A DNA stretch of 64,000 nt from Streptomyces xinghaiensis S187 (GCF_000220705.2 NZ_CP023202.1:4092001-4156000); one strand, 5' to 3'. Positions 1 to 9,051 are shown, counted from the stretch's first letter. Notes: generated by a model from the letters alone, not told the origin. Numbers and translations: made by a program.

Positions 1-52
1 ATCCCCGCAGCCGCGGACCACTCGTCCGTGGCGATAACCACCGTGGGTGCCC

Positions 53-64
53 GGGTAGTTACCC
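53..64. promoter_or_regulatory. Short perfect inverted repeat upstream of sigma factor gene
   Basis: GGGTA-GT-TACCC lies about 28 nt before the GTG start of the sigma factor gene. Its position in the presumed promoter/leader suggests an operator or autoregulatory site, but no -35/-10 pair is clear. Confidence 0.3.
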
Positions 65-91
65 GCCCGGTCCGGCAATCCGGGGAGGTAG

Positions 92-649
92 GTGCCAGTG
101 AGCCACACGCCCGGCGCGTCGGCGGGATCTCCGATCGACGACGTCTTCTGCGCCCTGCTGCCCAGGCTCTACCGGAGAGCCGTCCTCATCGCGGGCGGCC
201 GGCAGTCGGCGGAGGACATCGTGCACGAGGCCTACCTCAAACTGGCCGCCCGCCCGCAGCGGTTCCTGGCCCATCCCGAGCCGTACGCCTACGCGTTCAG
301 CGCCCTGGTCAGCGTCGCCCGCGACACCTACCGGCGGGACCGGCGGCAGGTGCCGGTGGGGGACGTGGACCGGGAGGCCGGGGTCACCGGCGCGGAGGAG
401 TGGGACGGCGGGGTCGGCGACCGCCAGGCGCGGCTCGAAACGGTGCGGCTGCTCCGCGGTCTGACGCCACGTCAGGCCGCCGTGGTCGTCCTGGTCGACC
501 TCGACGGCTACACCATCGACCAGGCCGCCGAGATCCTGCGCGTCCACCGGGGCACCGCCGCCCGCCACCGGGAACGGGCGCTGGGCAAGCTGCGCACGCT
601 CGTCCGCGCACCCCAACGGGCCGGATCGGAGAAGGAGGGGGCGCCGTGA
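92..649 (+). CDS. SigE-like ECF RNA polymerase sigma factor
   Basis: This 185-residue protein would direct RNA polymerase to a specific promoter set. The N-terminal half has a region-2-like helix (SAEDIVHEAYLKLA, about residues 45-58). The C-terminal half has a region-4 helix-turn-helix (LTPRQAAVVVLVDLDGYT, then AAEILRVHRGTAARHRERAL). The length is normal for SigE-family/sigma-70-like actinobacterial factors. The GTG start is preceded by GGGGAGG at 82-88. The stop overlaps the GTG of the next gene (GTGA), so the two are translationally coupled, a common sigma/anti-sigma arrangement. The regulon cannot be predicted. Confidence 0.88.
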   Translation: MPVSHTPGASAGSPIDDVFCALLPRLYRRAVLIAGGRQSAEDIVHEAYLKLAARPQRFLAHPEPYAYAFSALVSVARDTYRRDRRQVPVGDVDREAGVTGAEEWDGGVGDRQARLETVRLLRGLTPRQAAVVVLVDLDGYTIDQAAEILRVHRGTAARHRERALGKLRTLVRAPQRAGSEKEGAP

Positions 650-1371
650 GGAGCCGCGAACCGGACGAGGAGACCGTCCTGCTGCTGCGCGAGCGGCTGC
701 GGGCCGTGGACGAGGCCCTCGGAACACCGCCCGGCCTCTGGGAGCGGGTCCGCTCGGGCCCGCCCGCCGTACCCGCGCCGCGCGCCGAACCCACCGCCCC
801 CCGGCGGGCCCGCGGGCTCCCGCGCGGGCTGCCGGGCGGCCGGTCGCGTGGCGCCTCGCGCCGCCTGCCGTCCGCCGCGCCGCGCCGGGTCCCACGGCTC
901 CTGGCGGGCATGACCGCCGCGGTGGTCGTGAGCCTGGTCCTCCTCGGCGCCTGGTGGCTGGCCGGTCCGCCGGGCGGCACGGACGGCAGCGGCGGCGACG
1001 GCCGGGACGGGCGCCTCGCCGGGCCGCCCGCGGTGACCCTCACCGTCCACAACGCCGAGGAGGCCTGCCGGCCGCTGCGCACGCTGGAGTGCGCGCTGGG
1101 CCTCGCCAAGGATCCGTACCGGAGCTACGGCTCGCCGGACAACCGTGCGGGCCGGGTGTGGCACGGCGACCGGGTGTCCGCGGTCTGCGTGGTGGCCGAC
1201 GGCCGGCTGGTCCGGGACGAGGCCGGGATCACGTCACGGCGCTGGTATCTGGTGTCGGGCGGCGGAGCCGTCGTCCCCGTCGACGGCTGGCTGCCGGGCG
1301 TGCGCACCCGCAACACCACGGAGGTGCGGGAGTGCTCGGCGGCGGAAACGGCCGAGGGGCGACGGAGCTGA
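646..1371 (+). CDS. Single-pass membrane protein coupled to sigma factor (possible anti-sigma)
   Basis: The protein has 241 residues. About 80 N-terminal residues are acidic then Pro/Arg-rich, one transmembrane helix follows (residues about 88-108, MTAAVVVSLVLLGAWWL), then a Gly-rich linker and an extracytoplasmic domain of about 110 residues with three cysteines. GTG at 646 overlaps the upstream stop by 4 bp. I see no HxxxCxxC zinc anti-sigma motif in the cytoplasmic part, so an anti-sigma role rests only on coupling and topology. No named family is recognised. Confidence 0.75.
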   Translation: MRSREPDEETVLLLRERLRAVDEALGTPPGLWERVRSGPPAVPAPRAEPTAPRRARGLPRGLPGGRSRGASRRLPSAAPRRVPRLLAGMTAAVVVSLVLLGAWWLAGPPGGTDGSGGDGRDGRLAGPPAVTLTVHNAEEACRPLRTLECALGLAKDPYRSYGSPDNRAGRVWHGDRVSAVCVVADGRLVRDEAGITSRRWYLVSGGGAVVPVDGWLPGVRTRNTTEVRECSAAETAEGRRS

Positions 1372-1496
1372 GGCGCGGGGCCACGGCCGCCGTGCCCCGC
1401 GACGGCCGGCCCGGGCCGCGGGCTGCCTGCGTCCCGTCCGGCCCGCCGGTCGCCGGCCCCTTCAGTCCTGGTCCTTGGCCCGTCAGCTCCGGTCCG

Positions 1497-2642
1497 TCAG
1501 CTCCGGTCCGCGGTCTTGGCTATCCGCCGGGCGATCCGGCGGGCGTCGAGGGACAGTTCGCGGAGCATGCCGCTGATCGGGTTGGTGTAGCCGGTGAAGT
1601 AGAGCCCGGGCGCCCCGGCCGCCGCGCGCGGTCCGTGGACCACGGGACGGCCGCGGCCGTCCAGGACGTCGAGATGGCCGACCAGCGTCTCCAGGCCGCG
1701 GCGGTAACCGGTGGCCGCGATCACCGCGTCCGGGGAAATACGGGACCCGTCGGCCAGGACCACCTTGTCGTGGTCGAACGAGGCCACGGCGGCCACCGGC
1801 TCCACGGCCCGCGAGCGCACCGCGTCGATCAGCCCGGTGTCCTGCACCGGGATCGCCCCCTCCACGGCGCGCGAGTACAGCCCGGTCTCCGGGCGCGGCA
1901 GCCCGTACCCGGCCAGGTCCGGCAGCGACAGCCGGGCGAGGCCGCGGGCCGCCCGGTCCACCGCGCCGGCCGGCAGGCGGCGGCAGAGGATGCCCGTGCG
2001 CTGCGCGGGCCAGCCGGCCGTGGTGCGGCGCACGATGTGCGGTGGGGTGCGGACGGCGAGCCGGACCCGGGAGGCGCCGCCCCCGGCCAGGTCGACGGCG
2101 ATGTCGGCGCCGGTGTTGCCGCTGCCGACGACCAGCACGTCCCGGTCCGCGTACGGCTCGGCGTTGCGGTACTCGCGGGCGTGCAGCAGTTCGCCGGTGT
2201 AGCCGTCGCGGCCCTCCCAGTCCGGGAGGTACGGGGTGTGATTGAAGCCCGTGGCGATCACGACGTCCCGCGCGGCCAGCCGGCGGCCGCCGGTGGCGTG
2301 CAGCAGCCAGCCGGAGTCCGTCCGCTCGATCCGGGACACCTCCACGCCGGTGACGACGTCCAGCCGGTGGTGGCGCGCGTACTCCTCGAGATAGCGGATC
2401 ACGTCGTCCCGGGCGAGCCAGCGTCCGTACGCGCGGGGGATGGCCAGGCCGGGCAGGGCGGAGAGCCGCCGGGTGGTGTGCAGGCGCAGGCTGTCGTAGT
2501 GCCCGCGCCAGGAGGCGGCGACCGCGTCCGCCTTCTCCAGCACCACGGCCCGTATGCCGCGGTCGGCCAGCGCCGCGGCCGTGGCGAGCCCGCCGGGGCC
2601 GCCGCCTATGACGTACACGGGGGAAGTGGTGTTTTCCGGCAT
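1497..2642 (-). CDS. FAD-dependent flavin-containing monooxygenase-like oxidoreductase
   Basis: The protein (381 aa) belongs to the NAD(P)H/FAD two-dinucleotide-fold oxidoreductases. The FAD-binding GGGPGG motif is near the N-terminus and a second Rossmann motif (VVGSGNTGAD) near residue 165 binds NADPH. ATGYRRG near the C-terminus matches the conserved FMO/BVMO-like ATG segment. Such enzymes oxygenate small substrates; the substrate is not predictable. ATG at 2642 gives the MPENTT start directly before the first beta-strand; an in-frame upstream TTG at 2681 would add 13 poorly typical residues. It is monocistronic as far as visible, with 126 bp between its stop and the end of the upstream convergent gene. 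Confidence 0.87.
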   Translation of the reverse strand: MPENTTSPVYVIGGGPGGLATAAALADRGIRAVVLEKADAVAASWRGHYDSLRLHTTRRLSALPGLAIPRAYGRWLARDDVIRYLEEYARHHRLDVVTGVEVSRIERTDSGWLLHATGGRRLAARDVVIATGFNHTPYLPDWEGRDGYTGELLHAREYRNAEPYADRDVLVVGSGNTGADIAVDLAGGGASRVRLAVRTPPHIVRRTTAGWPAQRTGILCRRLPAGAVDRAARGLARLSLPDLAGYGLPRPETGLYSRAVEGAIPVQDTGLIDAVRSRAVEPVAAVASFDHDKVVLADGSRISPDAVIAATGYRRGLETLVGHLDVLDGRGRPVVHGPRAAAGAPGLYFTGYTNPISGMLRELSLDARRIARRIAKTADRS

Positions 2643-2996
2643 GACCGTGAGCGTAGCGGTGCATTGACGTGTGTCGGTCAACAGGGCCCGGTTCCGTTTT
2701 CACCATCCGGTTGCGGATCGGTCACGGGGACGGCACCGGAAGCGCACCGGAGACCGGTCGCGGCGGTGCGGCCGAGGGTGCGGCCGCTGGGCCTGCGGCA
2801 GAGGGAGAGGTGGCGAGGCCGGATGACTGCCGGATGAGTCCGGTGGTGCGCTGCGGGAGAGGGGGAGGAGTCCCGTGGCGGGGCCGGGGGTGAAGAGCCC
2901 GGTGCGGGACCGGGGGAAGGCCCGGCGGCGGGAGACGTGCCGCCCGGGGAGACGCGCCGGCGCGGCCGGCTCCGGTGCGGTGTGCCGTACGGGGCG
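2643..2996. promoter_or_regulatory. Intergenic region; inverted repeat TTGAC-N8-GTCAA at 2664-2681
   Basis: No gene is seen between the start of the monooxygenase gene and the end of the TetR gene. On the minus strand TTGACC (2681-2676) resembles a -35 box and TACGCT (2655-2650) a poor -10 with a long 20-bp spacer. TTGAC/GTCAA arms at 2664-2668 and 2677-2681 form a small palindrome that could be an operator. Confidence 0.3.
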
Positions 2997-3647
2997 CTAC
3001 TTCGCGGGCTTCTTGCCCGTGATGCCCAGGTGCACCAGGACCGTCAGATTCGGCTTCAGCTCGTTCTGCTTGACGCCCCAGCCGGAGAAGCCCTTCTGGT
3101 GCGAGGCGACCGCGGCCAGCATCATGACTACCGAACCGGCCATGGCGGCCGCGCTGACGTCCTGGTCGATCCGGCCCTTGGCCTGGAGGTCCTTGACGGT
3201 CTCCGTCAGGGAGCCGGTGACCGAGTTGAGGATCTTCATGCGGATCTTGTTGAACCGCTTGTCGCCCTCGGCCGCCCCCAGATCGATGACGCGGAGGATG
3301 GCGTCGTTTCTTCGCCAGAAGGTGAGGAAGCCGTCGACGAGCTGCTCCGCCGTCTGGCGGCCGGATTTCCCGGCCCACGACCGGCCCGCCACCAGCCCGG
3401 TCAGGCTGCCGGTGCCCTCCTGGGCCACTTCCTCGGCGAGCTCCAGCACGGCGCCCTCGACATCGGGGAAGTACTGGTAGAAGGTCGCGGGCGAGGTGCC
3501 CGCCTTCCGGGCGACGTCGATGACCTTGACGTCCCGGTACGGAGACGACTTGAGCATCTCGCTGAGACAGTCGAGGAGCTTCTGGCGCGTCGCCTGTCCA
3601 CGGCGTCCGGCCACCCGCCCGTCGACGGTGCGAACTTGTCCTGTCAT
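2997..3647 (-). CDS. TetR/AcrR family transcriptional regulator
   Basis: The 216-residue protein has a typical TetR N-terminal DNA-binding domain: RGQATRQKLLDCLSEML, then VIDVARKAGTSPATFYQYF as the helix-turn-helix (about residues 40-60). An all-helical ligand/dimerisation domain follows. It ends in a Lys-rich tail (GITGKKPAK). ATG at 3647 is close upstream of the conserved helix. From memory, a TetR gene occupies the equivalent place near kbpA-afsK in S. coelicolor. The ligand and targets are unknown; autoregulation is the family default. Confidence 0.9.
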   Translation of the reverse strand: MTGQVRTVDGRVAGRRGQATRQKLLDCLSEMLKSSPYRDVKVIDVARKAGTSPATFYQYFPDVEGAVLELAEEVAQEGTGSLTGLVAGRSWAGKSGRQTAEQLVDGFLTFWRRNDAILRVIDLGAAEGDKRFNKIRMKILNSVTGSLTETVKDLQAKGRIDQDVSAAAMAGSVVMMLAAVASHQKGFSGWGVKQNELKPNLTVLVHLGITGKKPAK

Positions 3648-3940
3648 GTCGTCAGCTTACCGACGGGTGATCGGAACGCGATCTGGCCGCGGGCAAACGG
3701 GGGGCGGCCCCGGAGCGGCCCGCATCCGCTCTGTCCGGGGGTTTCACCGGTCGGCGGCGGTTGCTCCGTACCGGTGAGAGGCGCACGGGAGGCGCGTTGT
3801 CCACAGCCTGTGGACAGCGGTCCGGGCCTTTCCGCGCACCTCCCGGCCCGCCCGTCTCGCCGGGCGTGACGGGCGGGCCGCGGATAGCCTGGACCGGGCG
3901 GTATCGCAGCGGATCACCGGATACGGGAGGTATCGGCATC

Positions 3941-4741
3941 ATGGCGCCATTCGCGGAGGGCGTGCCCTGCTGGGCGGACGCGATGCTGCCCGATCTGGAG
4001 GCCGGGAAGCGTTTCTACGGGGGACTCTTCGGCTGGACCTTCGGCCCCTCCGAGGAGCGCTTCGGCCGTTACACCGAGGCCCGTCTCGACGGCGGGGCGG
4101 TCGCCGCCCTCGTCCCCAAGACGGACGGCCGGATGCCCACCGCCTGGGGGATCTATCTGGCCACCGCCGACGCGGCCGCCGTCGCCGGCAAGGTGCGCGA
4201 AGCCGGCGGACAGGTGATCACGGGGCCGATGGCCGTCGGCGACCTCGGGGTGATGGGGCAGGCGGCCGATCCGGGCGGCGCCGTCTTCGGCTTCTGGCAG
4301 GCCGGCGAGCACGCCGGGTTCGCCCACCAGGGCCGGCCCGGTTCCTATGCCTGGATGGAGATGTACACCCGGGACAAGGAGGCCGTGGACCCCTTCTACG
4401 AGCGGGTGTTCGGCTACGGCATCGAGGACATCGACACCGGGGACGACCTGGAGTTCGCCATCTGGTCACCGGCCGGGAAGCCGGCGAACGAGGAGACGGC
4501 GGTCGGCGGACGGTGCGTCATGGACAGCCGTTTCCCCGCCGAGATGCCGCCCTACTTCCTGGTGTACTTCGCCGTCGGGGACTGCGACGAGGCGGTGCGG
4601 ACCGTCTCCCGTCTCGGCGGCCGGTGCGTGTTCGGGCCGATGGACACCCCGTACGGCCGGATCGCCACGGTCGTCGACGACCAGGGCGCGAGTTTCGCCG
4701 TCATCGCCCTCACTGAGCCGGAAGCGGGCCCCGAAGCGTAA
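3941..4741 (+). CDS. Two-domain VOC family protein, candidate KbpA (AfsK-binding) homologue
   Basis: The 266-residue protein consists of two vicinal-oxygen-chelate (glyoxalase/bleomycin-resistance) modules of about 125 residues. The first begins at VPCWADAMLPDLEAGKRFY; the second begins near residue 135 (YAWMEMYTRDKEAVDPFYERVF) and ends with PMDTPYGRIATVVDDQGA. The start ATG follows CGGGAGG at 3924-3930. The gene sits immediately upstream of afsK. In S. coelicolor the gene just upstream of afsK encodes KbpA, an inhibitor of AfsK autophosphorylation of similar size; equivalence here is inferred from position and length, not alignment. The alternative is a generic VOC 'hydroxylase'. Confidence 0.85.
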   Translation: MAPFAEGVPCWADAMLPDLEAGKRFYGGLFGWTFGPSEERFGRYTEARLDGGAVAALVPKTDGRMPTAWGIYLATADAAAVAGKVREAGGQVITGPMAVGDLGVMGQAADPGGAVFGFWQAGEHAGFAHQGRPGSYAWMEMYTRDKEAVDPFYERVFGYGIEDIDTGDDLEFAIWSPAGKPANEETAVGGRCVMDSRFPAEMPPYFLVYFAVGDCDEAVRTVSRLGGRCVFGPMDTPYGRIATVVDDQGASFAVIALTEPEAGPEA

Positions 4742-5161
4742 GAGAGGTCATGACGAGGGCCCGCGTGACCGACACCACGGCGGCGTCCGGCCGGAGCCCG
4801 GGACGGGACCCGGTGCGGGACCCCGTACGGCAGTTGGGACGGAAGCCGCCGAGAAGCCGTGCCGGGAGCCCGGGCGTTCCACCGGTAACCCCGGGCGTTC
4901 CGCCGGTCACCCGCTGACCTGTGCGTACAGTGTCGTTCCGGGCGGCCCGACGGCCTCTCACCGGCCACTGTCACGGCGGCGCCGTACCGGCAACGGCGCG
5001 GCGGAACGCAGTGATTCGCGGTGTGACACCCCGATTCGGCCCCGGGTTCGCAACCTCCGCGTCCGGCAGGAAGAATCAGGGTGCGTACCCCGGGTCCGTT
5101 CCCGGTGAGACGCTGCACGGGGCCGGACGACTTCGAGCCCTGACGGGGAGGTGGCAGGCAA
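4742..5161. other. Gene-free 420-bp interval upstream of afsK
   Basis: No credible coding region on either strand. It contains a 20-bp imperfect tandem duplication with 21-bp period (about 4870-4910, unit CCGGGCGTTCCNCCGGT) and the afsK ribosome-binding site (GGGGAGG around 5144-5150). No convincing promoter boxes could be assigned. Confidence 0.4.
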
Positions 5162-7798
5162 GTGGCGGAGCAGCTGACGCAGCACGATCCGAGACGGATC
5201 GGCCCGTTCGAGGTTCTCGGACGGCTCGGCGCCGGCGGCATGGGGCTGGTCTATCTCGCCCGTTCGGCGTCCGGCCGGCGCGTCGCGATCAAGACGGTGC
5301 GCACGGAGCTCGCCGAGGACCAGCTGTTCCGGGTGCGTTTCACCCGCGAGGTGGAGGCGGCGCGCGCGGTCAGCGGCTTCTACACGGCGGCGGTCGTGGA
5401 CGCCGACCCGCACGCGGCCGTGCCCTGGCTCGCCACCGCCTATGTGCCGGCGCCCTCCCTGGAGGAGATCGTGGGGGAGTGCGGCCCGTTGCCGACGCAG
5501 GCCGTGCGCTGGCTGGCCGCCGGGGTCGCGGAGGCCCTGCAGTCCATCCACGGGGCCGGGCTCGTGCACCGCGATCTGAAGCCGTCGAACGTGCTGGTCG
5601 TCGAGGACGGCCCGCGGGTCATCGACTTCGGTATCGCCTCCGGGGCCTCCAACACCCGGCTGACGATGACCAACGTGGCCGTCGGCACCCCCGCCTACAT
5701 GTCGCCGGAGCAGGCCCGGGACTCCCGCAGTGTCACCGGCGCGAGCGACATCTTCTCCCTGGGCTCCATGCTCGTCTTCGCCGCCACCGGCCACGCGCCG
5801 TACCACGGGGCCAACCCCGTCGAGACCGTCTTCATGCTGCTCCGCGAGGAGCCCGACCTGGAGGGGCTGCCGGACGACCTGCGGCCGCTCATCGAGTCCT
5901 GCATGCAGACCGAGATCGACCGGCGGCCCAGCCCGGCCGACCTCCAGTCGCAGCTCGCCCCGCACCTCTTCGCCTCCGGCAGCGACGACAGCGGCACGGC
6001 CTCGGCCTGGCTGCCCGCGCAGGCCGTCTCCCTGATCGAACAGCGGCGCGGCGGACGGACCCCGGCCGCCGGGAACGCCGGCGGCGGCGCCCGGCACCAC
6101 GGCCGGGGCGCCGGCCGCGGCGCGGAGCCCGCGCAGGACCGGCCCTCGCGGCTCCCCGGGCAGCAGCCCGGCGTCGGCCGGCGGGACGGTGCCGCGGACG
6201 ACCCGCGCGGCGGACCGGGGGCGCAGGCCGCGCCCGCCGCACGGCTCGGCGACATCCCCGTCGGCCCGGGCGGCCCCGCCGCCGTCGGCCGGGCCTCCGG
6301 CGACCCGCGCGGTGCGCGGCCGGACGGCGCGCCTCCTCCGCCCTCCCACGCCCCGCCCGGCGGCGCGCACCCGGGCGGTTCCGGACGGCACGCCGCCGCG
6401 TACGGCGGTGGCGGCGGCGGTGACGGCGCCGTACGGCTCGCCGGTTCGCCGGTGCCGATCGGGCCGGGCCCCCGCGCCGACGCGCGCGACCCGCAGGCGC
6501 GGGCCGACGCCGGCCCCGCCACCGGCTGGGTGCGGCCGCCGAACGGGATTCCCGCCCCGCCCGCCGCCGCGCCCCCCGTACCGCCGGGCCCGCCGCCCGC
6601 CGCGCCCGCCGGCGTACCGCCGCAGCAGGGGCCGGGCGGCCCGGAGCAGGCCGCGGCCGACGGGCACTGGCGCCCCTGGCGGTTCCGGATGTCGAACGAC
6701 GTCTGGGGCACGCCGGTCGTCGTGGACGACCTGCTGTACGTCACCTCCTTCGAGGTGCACGCCCTCGATGTGGCCACCGGGCGCCGCCAGTTCAAGACCC
6801 GCGAGGTCGCCTGGTCGATGGATGTGGCCGACGGCCGCATCCACGCCTCCGACGGGCCGACCCTCTACGCCCTCGACGCCAAGAACGGCACCGAGCTGTG
6901 GCGCGCCCCCACCGACGGCTGGGCGTACACGCTCAAGACGGACCACGGCACCGTCGTCACCGCCACGCGCGGCGGCGGCGTCCAGGCGTGGGAGGCCGCG
7001 AGCGGCGAGCGGCTGTGGGAACTGACCGGCGCGCAGAGCGACTTCGAGACCCCGGAGGCCGGGCCCGTCATCCACGGCGGCGTGGTCTACGTGTGGTCCG
7101 ACGCGCGGCTGCGCGCCCTGGAGGCCCGTACCGGCGTCGAACGGTGGTCCTACCCGGTCGGTGACGCGGCCTCCTGCGGCGGGGTGCCGGTGCGGCTGCT
7201 GCCCGCGCCCGACGGCGTCGTCTACATCTGCGCCGGTACGCGCGTCCTGGCGGTCGACATCGCGCGGGGCGAGGTGCGGTGGCGCTTCGAGGCCCCCGCG
7301 GCCTTCCTCGCCCCGCCCGCCTTCGCGCCGGGCCCGGCGATCACCGGCGGCGGGGTGTACGTCGCGGACTACCTCGGCACGGTCTACGCCCTCGACGCGG
7401 CGGACGGGCGCGACCGGTGGCGGATCGCCACCGAGGCCCGGCAGTCCACCGCCCCGGTGCTGGCCGCCGGCGGCGCGCTCCATGTGGGCAGCGGCAGCGC
7501 GCTCTACACGCTCGACGCGGTCACCGGCGCCCCCAAGTGGCGGTTCGCGGCCCAGGGCGAGGTCATCGGGGCGCCGGTGGTGGCCGACGGCCGGGTGCAC
7601 TTCGGCTCGGCGGACCACTGCCTGTACACGCTGGACGCGGGCGGCGGTGCGCTGCGCTGGAAGCTGGCGACCGGCGGGGAGATCACCGGGGCGCCGGTGG
7701 CGGCGAACGGCGTCGTCTACGCCTGCAGCAAGGACCGCTGCGTGTACGCGCTGGACGCGCTCAAGGGGACGGGGCTGGCGAGGCCGCCGCAGCGCTGA
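5162..7798 (+). CDS. afsK: AfsK-type Ser/Thr protein kinase with PQQ beta-propeller
   Basis: This 878-residue protein is a Hanks-type kinase followed by a beta-propeller. The kinase domain (about 14-275) shows the Gly loop GRLGAGGMG, Lys44 in VAIK, HRDLKPSN with catalytic Asp138, DFG Asp155 and the GTPAYMSPEQ activation segment. Residues about 290-500 are Pro/Gly/Ala-rich and probably disordered. From about 500 on, repeated blades of the form 'G.PVV.DG.VY....LYALDA.TG...W' are PQQ-enzyme repeats. In S. coelicolor AfsK phosphorylates AfsR on Ser/Thr; afsR and afsS lie just downstream here in the opposite orientation, supporting the assignment. It is longer than I remember for S. coelicolor AfsK, mostly because of the linker. 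GTG start with GGGGAGG upstream. Confidence 0.92.
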   Translation: MAEQLTQHDPRRIGPFEVLGRLGAGGMGLVYLARSASGRRVAIKTVRTELAEDQLFRVRFTREVEAARAVSGFYTAAVVDADPHAAVPWLATAYVPAPSLEEIVGECGPLPTQAVRWLAAGVAEALQSIHGAGLVHRDLKPSNVLVVEDGPRVIDFGIASGASNTRLTMTNVAVGTPAYMSPEQARDSRSVTGASDIFSLGSMLVFAATGHAPYHGANPVETVFMLLREEPDLEGLPDDLRPLIESCMQTEIDRRPSPADLQSQLAPHLFASGSDDSGTASAWLPAQAVSLIEQRRGGRTPAAGNAGGGARHHGRGAGRGAEPAQDRPSRLPGQQPGVGRRDGAADDPRGGPGAQAAPAARLGDIPVGPGGPAAVGRASGDPRGARPDGAPPPPSHAPPGGAHPGGSGRHAAAYGGGGGGDGAVRLAGSPVPIGPGPRADARDPQARADAGPATGWVRPPNGIPAPPAAAPPVPPGPPPAAPAGVPPQQGPGGPEQAAADGHWRPWRFRMSNDVWGTPVVVDDLLYVTSFEVHALDVATGRRQFKTREVAWSMDVADGRIHASDGPTLYALDAKNGTELWRAPTDGWAYTLKTDHGTVVTATRGGGVQAWEAASGERLWELTGAQSDFETPEAGPVIHGGVVYVWSDARLRALEARTGVERWSYPVGDAASCGGVPVRLLPAPDGVVYICAGTRVLAVDIARGEVRWRFEAPAAFLAPPAFAPGPAITGGGVYVADYLGTVYALDAADGRDRWRIATEARQSTAPVLAAGGALHVGSGSALYTLDAVTGAPKWRFAAQGEVIGAPVVADGRVHFGSADHCLYTLDAGGGALRWKLATGGEITGAPVAANGVVYACSKDRCVYALDALKGTGLARPPQR

Positions 7799-8116
7799 GC
7801 GGCGCCGCGGTGGACCGGCGGCGATCCGCGGTGGATTCGCGGTGACCCGCGGTGGACCGACGTGATCCGGCCGCCCGCCCGGGCTCGGCGCGGGCCCGTC
7901 CCGGCCGGTGCCGGAGGCGCCAACCTTCCTGATTCGGCGTCGGGTTGAGCGCTCTCCGCCCCTGTGACAAGGCTGTGACGGCCTGCGGACAGGATCGTTC
8001 TCCCGGCCCGTGAGTCCCTTGCTAGCGTGGCGTGCACTCATCAACTCGGCCGGGTTCCGGCCATGTTCACCACGGCATGCCCACCACGGCGTGCCCGTCA
8101 AACGGGGGTTTGCAGC
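7799..8116. other. Gene-free interval with short CGCGGTGGA-type repeats
   Basis: 318 bp without a supported gene. Just after afsK (7806-7860) there are several degenerate copies of GCGGTGGA(C/T). TAGCGT at 8023-8028 resembles a Streptomyces -10 element for the secreted protein gene, but no matching -35 is clear. Confidence 0.35.
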
Positions 8117-8617
8117 GTGAAGCTTCGTCATGTCCGGACCGTTGCCGTCTGCGCGCTCGTGCTCGTCACCCTGACCGGAGCGCGCGGCTCCAAAAGCGGT
8201 GGCGGCTGCGACGACGACAGCGGCAGCGGCTCGCACAGCAGCAGCGGCGGTTCCTACGGGGACAGCGGTTCCTCGTCCTCGGGCGGCAGCAGCGGCAGCG
8301 GCGGCACCAGCGGCAGCCGCAACTCCGCCCTGCGGGACATCACCATCGACACCTGCGGCTTCGACGCCTCCGGCAAGAACATGACCGCCACGCTGCGCGT
8401 CGACAACACCGCCGGCTCGCTGGACTACGAGTACGACATCACGGTCGTCTTCAAGGAGACGAGCGGCGTCACGGCCGGCACCGCCCGGGTCGACGACTTC
8501 CCGGTCACCTCCGGCCGGACCGGCACCACGGAGGCCACCACCCCGTACACCGGCACCGGCGACGGCTCCGAGGTCACCAAGTGCGAGGTCCGCCGGGCGA
8601 GCCGCAGCAGCGTCTGA
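8117..8617 (+). CDS. Small secreted protein of unknown function
   Basis: The 166-residue protein starts with a short signal peptide (VKLRHVRTVAVCALVLVTLTGARG). A Ser/Gly-rich linker of about 45 residues follows, then a compact domain of about 95 residues (TIDTCGFDASGKNMTATLRVDN onwards) that reads like an Ig-like beta-sandwich with two cysteines. A third Cys sits just after the signal region, but LTGA lacks a lipobox cysteine at the cleavage site, so it is probably secreted rather than lipidated. GTG at 8117 was chosen because it starts the signal sequence. It lies between afsK and the afsR/afsS genes, followed by a strong hairpin. No family was recognised. Confidence 0.75.
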   Translation: MKLRHVRTVAVCALVLVTLTGARGSKSGGGCDDDSGSGSHSSSGGSYGDSGSSSSGGSSGSGGTSGSRNSALRDITIDTCGFDASGKNMTATLRVDNTAGSLDYEYDITVVFKETSGVTAGTARVDDFPVTSGRTGTTEATTPYTGTGDGSEVTKCEVRRASRSSV

Positions 8618-8642
8618 TCCGGGCTGCCGCCCCTGGACGCCG

Positions 8643-8675
8643 GAGAGGGCCGAGCCGTCGTGGCTCGGCCCTCTC
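8643..8675. terminator. Strong intrinsic hairpin, 14-bp perfect stem
   Basis: Arms 8643-8656 and 8662-8675 are perfectly complementary with a 5-nt loop. It lies 25 bp after the secreted protein's stop and 20 bp past the stop of the convergent peptide gene, so it can end transcription from both sides. No long T-tract follows, as is usual in Streptomyces. Confidence 0.8.
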
Positions 8676-8695
8676 GGGTTCACGGGAATCAGCGG

Positions 8696-8845
8696 TCAGG
8701 GAGTGGGGAAAACGGTGAGATGGCTGTCCAGGGGGGTCTCGGTGCCACCCGTGGCGTGACTGTCGGCCACTGCGGGCGCCGCGGGGACAAGGGCCAGGGC
8801 GGCCACTGCGGCACAGGCCGCCAACAGCCTCTTCATGTGCTTCAT
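8696..8845 (-). CDS. Secreted 49-aa peptide with AfsS-like D-x-H-x-T motifs
   Basis: This small gene encodes a signal peptide (MKHMKRLLAACAAVAALALV, processed near PAVA-D) and a mature part of about 22 residues. The mature part contains DSHATGG and PLDSHLT, matching the repeat core of neighbouring AfsS (PLDNHMTGG). The ATG at 8845 has a strong ribosome-binding site (GAGGAGAAG, 5 nt upstream). Stop TGA at 8698-8696 precedes a bidirectional hairpin. Upstream sequence to about 8980 is A/T-richer than its surroundings, as expected of a promoter. Function is unknown; the motif sharing with AfsS and location beside it suggest a related origin or shared binding partner (inference). Confidence 0.75.
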   Translation of the reverse strand: MKHMKRLLAACAAVAALALVPAAPAVADSHATGGTETPLDSHLTVFPTP

Positions 8846-9051
8846 TTCTTCTCCTCATTCCAGGGTGGCAACGCGTTTCTTGCCCGAATCTATGGAGTCC
8901 GTGACGGAAATGCTGTGGTCTTGGCCAAAATCTTGCGAAGGATGACCAAAGAAAGAGACCATTCCGAAAAGAATCCATGACACGCGGCGGCCGCGGCGGC
9001 TCCCCCTCCGCGCCGCCGCGGCCGTTCCCCCGGATATCCCCTGTGCGGGGT
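8846..9051 (-). promoter_or_regulatory. A/T-enriched upstream region of the secreted peptide gene
   Basis: Roughly 8880-8980 is markedly richer in A/T than flanking DNA and includes a TTGGCCAA palindrome. It is the likely promoter region for the minus-strand peptide gene; no -35/-10 pair with proper spacing could be fixed. The rest is the gap to the end of afsS. Confidence 0.4.

Noticed and set aside
954..2837. Long plus-strand frame crossing two genes
   Set aside because: It overlaps the membrane protein gene and is antisense to the monooxygenase, with no recognisable domain.
4958..8683. Very long open frame on the minus strand
   Set aside because: It is antisense to afsK and the secreted protein gene; its translation is Arg/Gly/Pro-rich without any domain. 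Open antisense frames are common at this G+C.
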